Of a stretch of 52,453 nt of DNA, positions 46,528 to 52,453 are shown piece by piece. The notes under the pieces were generated by a model, which saw only the letters and a program-made list of their open reading frames with translations, was not told the DNA's origin and searched no databases. A program made the position numbers and the translations under genes. This DNA comes from Patescibacteria group bacterium (lineage in GTDB: Bacteria; Patescibacteriota; Minisyncoccia; Minisyncoccales; JAHCRE01). The stretch is taken from assembly GCA_020148025.1 (NCBI GenBank), contig JAHCRH010000004.1, positions 1 through 52,453 of the forward strand. Reading direction: 5' to 3'. The stretch's first letter is position 1. Each line of letters opens with the position of its first letter.

Positions 46528-47295
46528 TCAGACCTTTAAATTAGAGTAAATTTCTTGAACCGCTTCATTGTCATCTAAAGCCGCAAAAAGTTTTTGACAG
46601 GCTATCTTATCTTTTTCTTCAATTTCCAATTCCTCTTTAGCTACCCAGTCTAGGGAAGCAGACTCTGTTTTAATTCCTTTATTTTCTAAAATTTTCTTAA
46701 TCTTTTCTAATTCTTCAGGTTTTGTATAAACGTCCAAAAGATCCCGCCCTTGGCGAGGCTCGCCCTCATGGGCGGCGTCATGCCAATAAATATCTTCAGC
46801 TCCTGCCTCAATCGCTAATAGTTCTAACTTTCCTTTATCTTTTAGATCTTCAATTTGCAATTTAGAGTCTACAGTTACACACCCCTTTCTTTCAAACATC
46901 CATTTCACTGCGCCTGGACTGACTAATTTTCCATTATGCTGATTTAAAATTTGTTTAATTTCACTTAGAGTTCGATTTTTATTATCGGTAATTCCTTCGA
47001 TAATGATTGCAATTTTACTCGGGCCATAGGCCTCGAAAAGCACTTCCTCTAATACTGCTCCTTTTAACTCTCCAGTTCCTCTTTTGATGGCTCTCTCAAT
47101 ATTTTCCTTCGGAATATTAAACTCCTTAGCCCTCTCAATACTCAAGCGTAATTTAGGATTGGTTTCAGGGTCGCCACCCTTTTCTCTAGCGGCAATTGAA
47201 ATCATCCGAGAAAGTTTCGAGAAAATCTGCCCTCGTTTTTTATCAGTAATTTCTTTTTTATGTTTTATTGTTCGAAAATGGGAATGGCCACTCAT
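46528..47295 (-). CDS. yebC: YebC/TACO1 family regulator
   Basis: The 255-residue protein has MSGHSHFRTIKHKKEITDKK, the EAYGPSKIAIIIEGITDNKN motif, and PGAVKWMFERKG, standard for YebC. Homologues regulate transcription or relieve ribosome stalling on polyproline; the coiled-coil gene in this window is rich in such stretches. Around residues 173-184 (DAAHEGEPRQGRDLL) is an insertion matching the GGCGAGGCTCGCC element. Confidence 0.95.
   Translation of the reverse strand: MSGHSHFRTIKHKKEITDKKRGQIFSKLSRMISIAAREKGGDPETNPKLRLSIERAKEFNIPKENIERAIKRGTGELKGAVLEEVLFEAYGPSKIAIIIEGITDNKNRTLSEIKQILNQHNGKLVSPGAVKWMFERKGCVTVDSKLQIEDLKDKGKLELLAIEAGAEDIYWHDAAHEGEPRQGRDLLDVYTKPEELEKIKKILENKGIKTESASLDWVAKEELEIEEKDKIACQKLFAALDDNEAVQEIYSNLKV
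46743..46775. repeat. GGCGAGGCTCGCC-type palindrome in yebC
   Basis: CCCGCCC, TT, GGCGAGGCTCGCC, CTCAT, GGGCGG. The frame is maintained and the flanks return to normal YebC sequence (DVYTKPEEL). Confidence 0.75.
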
Positions 47296-47382
47296 ATTTT
47301 TATTCCTTCTTTTAAGTATAATTTATCCCATTTGCTGGCTTGATGATAATTATATTTTTTATTTCTTTCCTATAGTCAAACT

Positions 47383-47763
47383 TTATTTTTTTTGACACTT
47401 TATACAAAATCTTGTTTCAGGAAAAATTTTTAATCTCCTCACACCAATTCGTTTTCTACATTTCTCACAAATTCCATATTTCTCTCTTTTCATCTTTTTT
47501 AAAGCTAATTCAATGTTTCGAAGTTTAATTTCCAGGTTATATTCAATCGGTAACCTGGCGCTATATTCTTCAACTTCATCAGTTGCTTTTTCTAAAGCTG
47601 CTCCCCCAACTTCCCCATCAAAAAGAGGAAAGCGAGTATCCCAATCTCCTTTTAATTTTTTATCTTTTTTAGCAAATTTTTTTAGCTCCTTTTCAACTGA
47701 GGTTTTTTCTTCTTCCAATTTTAATTTTAATTTCTGGAGAAGTTTTTGAGATATTTCAGCCAT
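47383..47763 (-). CDS. TraR/DksA-type zinc-finger protein
   Basis: The 126-residue protein has an N-terminal coiled coil (LLQKLKLKLEEEKTSVEKEL) and a C-terminal C4 zinc finger (YGICEKCRKRIGVRRLKIFP then TRFCIKCQKK). DksA proteins enter the RNA polymerase secondary channel and modulate transcription with ppGpp. The canonical DksA coiled-coil tip DxxDxA is not evident, so the label is by fold. It lies 6 bp from the downstream end of the coiled-coil gene. Confidence 0.85.
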   Translation of the reverse strand: MAEISQKLLQKLKLKLEEEKTSVEKELKKFAKKDKKLKGDWDTRFPLFDGEVGGAALEKATDEVEEYSARLPIEYNLEIKLRNIELALKKMKREKYGICEKCRKRIGVRRLKIFPETRFCIKCQKK

Positions 47764-47769
47764 GTTTTT

Positions 47770-49335
47770 CTAAAATCTACCTTTAATGAACCAATACCAT
47801 AAAAAGAAGAGAGTCGTTAGAATTACTACAACTAAGGTTAACATTATCACTCGAGTTAGAAACTTCTCAAACAGAGGAGGTCTTTGAGGAAGAGGCCGAA
47901 TAACTAGCTCTTCAATTTTTTCTTTGGGTTTTAAAACTTCCTCAGGTTTTTCTTCTGGTTTGACTTTTAATTTCTCTAAAAATTTCCTTCTTTCTTCTTC
48001 TCCTTTTTTGGATACCTTCAATCTTTCCAATTCTTCTTTAAGTTTCTCTTCAACTGGTGGAGGAGCTGGTGGTTTAGGCGGTGGTGAGGGTGGTTTTGGA
48101 GCTGGAGGTACTGGTGGCGGTGATGGTTTAGGTGGTGAAGGCGGTGCTTTAGGTTTCTCCTCAATTGTTGGGCGTACAGCTACTTCTACTGGTGCTGGTA
48201 GCGGAGGAGGTGGTTTGGGTGCTGGAGGCACCGGTGGTTTTGGCGGGAGAGGCGGCTTTTTTATTAAACGGTCAATCTCCTTAATTTCTTCCCTGAGAGC
48301 TTTTTCTCTATCTAATAATGGTTGATATTTTAGATTGATTTCTCTTTTTTCCTCTTTTATTTTATTTCCTTTAATATTCAACTGCCATTTTCTCCCTTCA
48401 AATTTTCTTCTTTTTTCTTCAGTCTCCCACCTCTCCTTTTCTATTTTTCTTCTTTCGACTAAATCAAGAACTGCTTCTTCTTTTTTTTCAATCTCAGTTA
48501 TTCTTTGCTCAACCCCCCTTTCTTTTATTAGAATCTCGGCTAAATTTCTTCCGATCTCCTCTTTCCTTCCGGTAAGTTCTGTCAATTTCATTCTAAAAGG
48601 TTTTCCTGTAGCCAGAACTGAAGAGAGTTCTTTTTCCAATTCTAGCTTTCTTTCTTCCAATTCTATCTCTTTTTCTCTCTCTGAGATTTCTTCCTCTCCT
48701 TTTTTTAGCTCTTTTATTGCCCTCAAGATTTTTTGAGATCCCAAATCAACCTCCTTTATTTTATTTTTGATTGTCTCAATTTCGTCTTCGAGCTTCCATC
48801 TCTCAGCCTCAATCTTTTCTCTCTCCCTCTCAATCTCCCATCTTTCTCGTTCAATCACTTGTTTTTCGGCAAAGGAGACTGCTTTTCTCTCTTTTTCTTC
48901 AACTTCCGCTTTCTTTTTTTCAATCCCCTTTTCTTCTTCTAAGATTGGTTCAAGGTTCTTCCTGAGTTGGCTAATTTCTTCTAAATATTGAACCTTCCTT
49001 TTTTTAAAAAACTTCCTTTGGTCAACAAGGTTGATAGTTTTTTTTCCAATTTCACTTCTTTCTTTTTTGAGACTCTCTTTCTCTTCCGTCCCTCCACTTA
49101 TTAATTTGATTTTTTGTTTCTCTTCAGCTTTTTTTCCTTCCTCTTCTTTCTCTAGGATTTCAGCCCTTTTTCTTTCTTCAGTTATTCTCTTTTTAATTAA
49201 TTCTTTCTTTTCTTCAATTTTCAAAGCAGCAATTTTTTCCTTTTCTCTCCGGGCCTCTTCCTCTTTTAATTTCTCAATATCTTTCCTCATTGTCCTAAGC
49301 TCCTCTCTTTTGAAAAATTCTTTTTTCTCTGGCAT
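47770..49335 (-). CDS. Coiled-coil, proline-rich, C-terminally anchored protein
   Basis: The 521-residue protein has a charged coiled coil (residues 1-350, Glu/Lys/Arg rich), a proline-rich stretch (PPLPPKPPVPPAPKPPPP and further repeats to about 425), a second short charged helix, and a C-terminal membrane segment (VIMLTLVVVILTTLFFLWYW) with a short basic end. It is therefore tail-anchored with a cytoplasmic rod. No family recognised. It is followed by the TraR-type gene and preceded by pnp on the same strand with a gap of 7 bp. YebC-type or EF-P-type help may be needed for the proline runs. Confidence 0.75.
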   Translation of the reverse strand: MPEKKEFFKREELRTMRKDIEKLKEEEARREKEKIAALKIEEKKELIKKRITEERKRAEILEKEEEGKKAEEKQKIKLISGGTEEKESLKKERSEIGKKTINLVDQRKFFKKRKVQYLEEISQLRKNLEPILEEEKGIEKKKAEVEEKERKAVSFAEKQVIERERWEIEREREKIEAERWKLEDEIETIKNKIKEVDLGSQKILRAIKELKKGEEEISEREKEIELEERKLELEKELSSVLATGKPFRMKLTELTGRKEEIGRNLAEILIKERGVEQRITEIEKKEEAVLDLVERRKIEKERWETEEKRRKFEGRKWQLNIKGNKIKEEKREINLKYQPLLDREKALREEIKEIDRLIKKPPLPPKPPVPPAPKPPPPLPAPVEVAVRPTIEEKPKAPPSPPKPSPPPVPPAPKPPSPPPKPPAPPPVEEKLKEELERLKVSKKGEEERRKFLEKLKVKPEEKPEEVLKPKEKIEELVIRPLPQRPPLFEKFLTRVIMLTLVVVILTTLFFLWYWFIKGRF

Positions 49336-49342
49336 ATGTTTT

Positions 49343-51535
49343 TTAATACCTCTTTTTAAATCGAGGTGAGACTTTTTTTATTGCTTTTAACGATAAATTT
49401 ATTCTTCCTTGTTCGTCAATAGAAATTACTTCAACTGAAACAATATCACCAATTTTTATTACTTCCTCAACTCTTTTTATTCTTCTCGGAGCTAATTGAG
49501 AAATATGAAGGAGACCTTCTTGGCCAGGCAGAATCTCGATAAAAGCTCCAAAATCTAAGATTTTCTTCACTTTGCCTTGGAAAGTTTCTCCCACCTTAAT
49601 TTCCCTGGTAATATTTTTTATCCAGCTGATTGCCTTTTTGGTTGCTTCCTCTTTCTCTGAAGTGACATAGATGAGGCCTGACGGTTGAACATCTATTGAG
49701 ACTTCACACTTTTCAATAATTTCATTAATCACTTTTCCTCCCGGACCAATTACTTCTCTAATTTTTTCCGGGTTAATCTGAAGAGTTAAGGTTCTGGGGG
49801 CATAAGGCGATAGTTCCGTCCTCGGTTTTGCTAGAACTCTTCCCATTTTTTCCAAAATTCGAAGCCGAGATTTTTTACCTCTTTCTAGTGCTTTTTTAAA
49901 GATTTCTTTGGTAATCCCCTCAATTTTCACATCCATCTGTATAGCGATTATACCCTTTTTTGTCCCAGCTATTTTAAAATCCATATCTCCATGATGATCT
50001 TCTGGTCCTTGAATATCGGTTAAAATTTTGTAATTTTTCTGAGCTTGAGTTTTTGGGGAAGAAGATTCCTTTTCTGCCATCAGACCAATAGCAATTCCAG
50101 CAGCTGGCCTTTTTATTTTTATTCCAGCATCCATTAGGGCTAAAGAGGAACTTGAGACCGAAGCCATTGAAGTTGAGCCATTAGAAGAAAGAATTTCAGA
50201 GACCACCCTTATTGTATAAGGAAATTCTTCAAAACTGGGAATTAGGGGGAGTAGGGCTCGCTCCACTAACATTCCATGACCAATATCCCTTCTAGCTGGT
50301 CCCCTCAAAGGTCTTATTTCTCCAACTGAATAAGGAGGAAAATTATAATGATGCATAAATCTTTTTTTACCAACAATTTCCATCCCTTCTAATAATTGAA
50401 CATCTCTTGGAGCTCCTAAAGTTAAAATAGACAGGGCTTTAGTTTGGCCTCGGCAAAAAAGGCCAGAGCCATGGCTTCGAGGTATTAACCCCACTTCACA
50501 ATGAATTTCTCTCATTTCGTCTAAAGCCCGGCCGTCAGACCTCTTTTCATATTTGAGAATATTTTTATGGACTAATCGATTAATTTCTTCTTCAAAGAAA
50601 TTCCGGGCATACCTTGTTTTTTCCTGGCCAGGATATTTGCCTTCGATAAAGTAAGTCAACTCTTCTTTTAGTTCGTTAACCTCTTCCATCCGGTCTTTTT
50701 TTTCTTTTTGATAAACCCCGTTAGAAATCGAAGATTTTCTAACGGGGTAAAGAGCTTCTTCTAATTTATTTCCTAAAAATTTTTTGGTTTCTTTTTCCAA
50801 TTCCAGATCTTTTGGAGGAGTTTCAATTAACAATTTTTCCTTGCCGATTTTTTTTGAAATTTCTCTTTGGAAATCAACCAGTTTTTTTAGATGTTTTTCG
50901 GAAAACTCTAAAGCTCCCAAAATTGAGCTTTCCTCGAGCTCTTCAAAATTTCCCTCAATCATATTAATTAAGACGTCTCCATCTTTCTTGCCACCGGCTA
51001 AAACAAGCTCCATTTCGCTTTTTTCTCTTTCTTCGTAAGTCGGATTTAAAATAAATTGGCCGTTTATTCTACCAATTCGAACTACAGCTATTGGTCCTTG
51101 CCAGGGAATATCAGAAATTGAGAGAGCTAAAGAAGCAGAGATTAGGCTTAAAATATCAGGGTCATTTCTTTCATCCCAGGAGAGGACAGTAGCAATTACC
51201 TGAACCCCTCGTTTTAAATTTTTTGGGAACCTTGGTCGAATAGCCCGATCAATCAGCCTTGAATTGCAGATTGCCTCGCCTGAAGGCCGGGTTTCTCTCC
51301 TAACATAACGAGATCCTCGGATCTTTCCGGCAGCATAATATCTTTCCTCATAATTAACGGTTAAAGGGAAAAAATCAACTTCCTCTCTATCATATTTTGA
51401 CATCACACAGGTAGTTAAAACTAAGGTGTCGCCCAACCTTATAAGAACATCAGAATTTGCCTGTTCGGCTAAATTCCTAATTTCAACTTTTAATTCCTTT
51501 CCTGCCAGATCTAATTTAAATTTTTGACCTTTCAT
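49343..51535 (-). CDS. pnp: Polyribonucleotide nucleotidyltransferase
   Basis: The phosphorolytic 3'-5' exoribonuclease of mRNA decay. The 730-residue protein has two RNase PH domains (FPLTVNYEERYYAAGKI; EILSSNGSTSMASVSSSSLA), a KH domain (IREVIGPGGKVINEIIEKC) and an S1 domain (GETFQGKVKKILDFGAFIEI). Residues 264-276 (YPVRKSSISNGVY) are an in-frame copy of the CCCCGTTAG element. It overlaps the NYN gene by 4 bp. Confidence 0.97.
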   Translation of the reverse strand: MKGQKFKLDLAGKELKVEIRNLAEQANSDVLIRLGDTLVLTTCVMSKYDREEVDFFPLTVNYEERYYAAGKIRGSRYVRRETRPSGEAICNSRLIDRAIRPRFPKNLKRGVQVIATVLSWDERNDPDILSLISASLALSISDIPWQGPIAVVRIGRINGQFILNPTYEEREKSEMELVLAGGKKDGDVLINMIEGNFEELEESSILGALEFSEKHLKKLVDFQREISKKIGKEKLLIETPPKDLELEKETKKFLGNKLEEALYPVRKSSISNGVYQKEKKDRMEEVNELKEELTYFIEGKYPGQEKTRYARNFFEEEINRLVHKNILKYEKRSDGRALDEMREIHCEVGLIPRSHGSGLFCRGQTKALSILTLGAPRDVQLLEGMEIVGKKRFMHHYNFPPYSVGEIRPLRGPARRDIGHGMLVERALLPLIPSFEEFPYTIRVVSEILSSNGSTSMASVSSSSLALMDAGIKIKRPAAGIAIGLMAEKESSSPKTQAQKNYKILTDIQGPEDHHGDMDFKIAGTKKGIIAIQMDVKIEGITKEIFKKALERGKKSRLRILEKMGRVLAKPRTELSPYAPRTLTLQINPEKIREVIGPGGKVINEIIEKCEVSIDVQPSGLIYVTSEKEEATKKAISWIKNITREIKVGETFQGKVKKILDFGAFIEILPGQEGLLHISQLAPRRIKRVEEVIKIGDIVSVEVISIDEQGRINLSLKAIKKVSPRFKKRY
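50714..50749. repeat. CCCCGTTAG palindromic element, copy 4 (in pnp)
   Basis: CCCCGTTAGAAA and TTTCTAACGGGG around TCGAAGAT, flanked by direct TAAA. It encodes YPVRKSSISNGV in the helical linker between the two RNase PH domains. Confidence 0.8.
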
Positions 51536-52035
51536 CTTTTTAAAAGATATTTTTCAGGATTTCTTTCTAAATCAATGAATTCATCAGCCATTTCTTTTAG
51601 CCGTAAAGATGTCGTTTTTCCAAAAGCAATAATCTCTGTCCTTTTCCCTTGATTTTTTAGATATTCAACCAGAGCGACAAAATCACCATCTCCAGAAGCC
51701 AAAACTAAAGTATCAACACCGGGAGCTATTCTAATGGCATCAATAACTATCCCCACGTCCCAATCAGCCTTTTTTAAACCCCCATAAAATTCCTGAAGGT
51801 TTCTGACCCTGGTTTCAATTCCCAATTTAGTTAAAGCTTCAAAAAAAGGTTTTTCCTCTCCGGTTTTCGTTCTGACAACATAGGCAAAGGCTCTAATTAG
51901 GTTTCTTCCACCCACCGCTAACTTCAAAATTTCTCGGAAATTAACTCTGGCCCGATAAAGATTTTTTGCCGAATGATAAAGATTCTGGACATCGATTAAG
52001 ACGGCTACTCTTTGACCAATGTGTTTGATTATCAT
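51532..52035 (-). CDS. NYN-domain (LabA/DUF88) protein
   Basis: The 167-residue protein has VAVLIDVQNLYHSAKNLY, the acidic motif WDVGIVIDAI and LVLASGDGDFVALVEYLKNQG, the PIN-like NYN nuclease pattern with conserved Asp residues. Such proteins are predicted or known ribonucleases. Its position directly before pnp and after rpsO suggests a role in RNA metabolism; the order rpsO-NYN-pnp is compact (gaps of 1 bp and -4 bp). Confidence 0.88.
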   Translation of the reverse strand: MIIKHIGQRVAVLIDVQNLYHSAKNLYRARVNFREILKLAVGGRNLIRAFAYVVRTKTGEEKPFFEALTKLGIETRVRNLQEFYGGLKKADWDVGIVIDAIRIAPGVDTLVLASGDGDFVALVEYLKNQGKRTEIIAFGKTTSLRLKEMADEFIDLERNPEKYLLKR

Positions 52036-52036
52036 A

Positions 52037-52303
52037 CTACTTTTTGAGACCTATTTTTTTAATAAGAAGATTATATCTCTTCTCGTCCTCCTCTTTTAAA
52101 TAATTTAGCAATTTTTTTCTTTGAGCCACCATTTTTAAAAGTCCTCTTTTTGAATGGAAATCCTTAGGATGTTTTTTTAAATGTAAAAGCAATCTTTTTA
52201 TTTCTTCAGTTAATAACGCAATCTGGACCTGTGGCGATCCAGTATCTATCTCATGAATCTTATACTTTTTAATCAGTTTTGATTTCTCTTCAGGGGTGAG
52301 CAT
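52037..52303 (-). CDS. rpsO: 30S ribosomal protein S15
   Basis: The 88-residue protein has [20 protein letters not shown] and [20 protein letters not shown], the S15 signature. rpsO-pnp is a conserved pair; here the NYN gene is inserted between them. The promoter should lie in 52304-52340 but none is convincing. Confidence 0.96.
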   Translation of the reverse strand: MLTPEEKSKLIKKYKIHEIDTGSPQVQIALLTEEIKRLLLHLKKHPKDFHSKRGLLKMVAQRKKLLNYLKEEDEKRYNLLIKKIGLKK

Positions 52304-52335
52304 TCTGATTTTATTTTACAATAAATTCAAAAAAA

Positions 52336-52425
52336 TAAAAAGCCAAAATTGGCTCTGTACCCCCAGCAGGAGTCGTCCCGTGATAAACACGGGACGCCCT
52401 GTGTTAATCACAGGGCGAACCCTAA
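52336..52425. repeat. Tandem hairpins at the window end
   Basis: AGCCAAAATTGGCT (52341-52354), then CGTCCCGTG, ATAAA, CACGGGACG and CCCTGTG, TTAAT, CACAGGG in a row. No gene seen. They may be terminators or another palindromic repeat. Confidence 0.6.
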
Positions 52426-52453
52426 CACCCCGTTATTTTAACTTTAACGTTTT

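Noticed and set aside
47924-49369. Several plus-strand open frames opposite the coiled-coil gene
   Set aside because: They are antisense shadows of a Glu/Lys/Pro-rich gene with low-complexity Ser/Phe/Leu translations.

Overview
The window looks like chromosomal DNA from an ultra-small bacterium of the Candidate Phyla Radiation (Patescibacteria), probably Parcubacteria-like. This is inferred from AT-rich housekeeping genes with short proteins, stand-alone versions of normally multidomain proteins (a 300-residue 5'-3' exonuclease), a VirB4/PrgI/VirB6-type secretion set, a PilB-type ATPase, RtcB with archease, and many families usual in that group (DUF763, TraR-type zinc finger, NYN nuclease, lamin-tail protein). 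No rRNA, tRNA or CRISPR array was seen.

Layout. 1-9.9 kb, minus strand: an L,D-transpeptidase/D,D-carboxypeptidase fusion (cut by the window edge), metK, DUF763, NIF3, rtcB, a SIS isomerase, archease, murE, ruvA. 10-20 kb: uvrB, rpsT, holA, mutM, a response regulator and histidine kinase, exonuclease, tsaE, pilB, a probable small RNA, ruvB. 20.1-25.0 kb: an array of self-contained small transcription units, edged on the right by gene remnants (lamin-tail, comM). 26.8-37 kb: LysM-M23 peptidase, rsmA, and secretion-system genes interrupted by an SPFH gene and a TM2 gene. 37-42.6 kb: replication-origin region (khpB, yidC, yidD, rnpA, rpmH, oriC, dnaA, dnaN, broken dciA). 42.6-52.4 kb: penicillin-binding protein, tyrS, yebC, TraR-like protein, coiled-coil membrane protein, pnp, NYN protein, rpsO.

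The most unusual part is the 20.1-25.0 kb array. Eight small genes of mostly unknown function and one structured non-coding RNA are almost all built alike: a strong promoter, a strong ribosome binding site, one short gene, an intrinsic terminator ending in a T-run, then a shared block with a GC-rich hairpin, directly before the next promoter. One unit is inverted. This resembles a gene-cassette array whose cassettes carry their own promoters, but no recombinase is visible. Neighbouring chromosomal genes often lack Shine-Dalgarno sites and several look leaderless, so the array looks foreign.

The second unusual theme is short palindromic elements inserted in frame into conserved proteins: metK, murE, uvrB, mutM, tsaE, pilB, rsmA, yebC and pnp. 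At least four sequence families recur in different genes, in both orientations. One family is flanked by 4-bp direct repeats that look like target-site duplications. Related GC-rich composite repeats fill several intergenic gaps, including the normally tight rpmH-rnpA junction.
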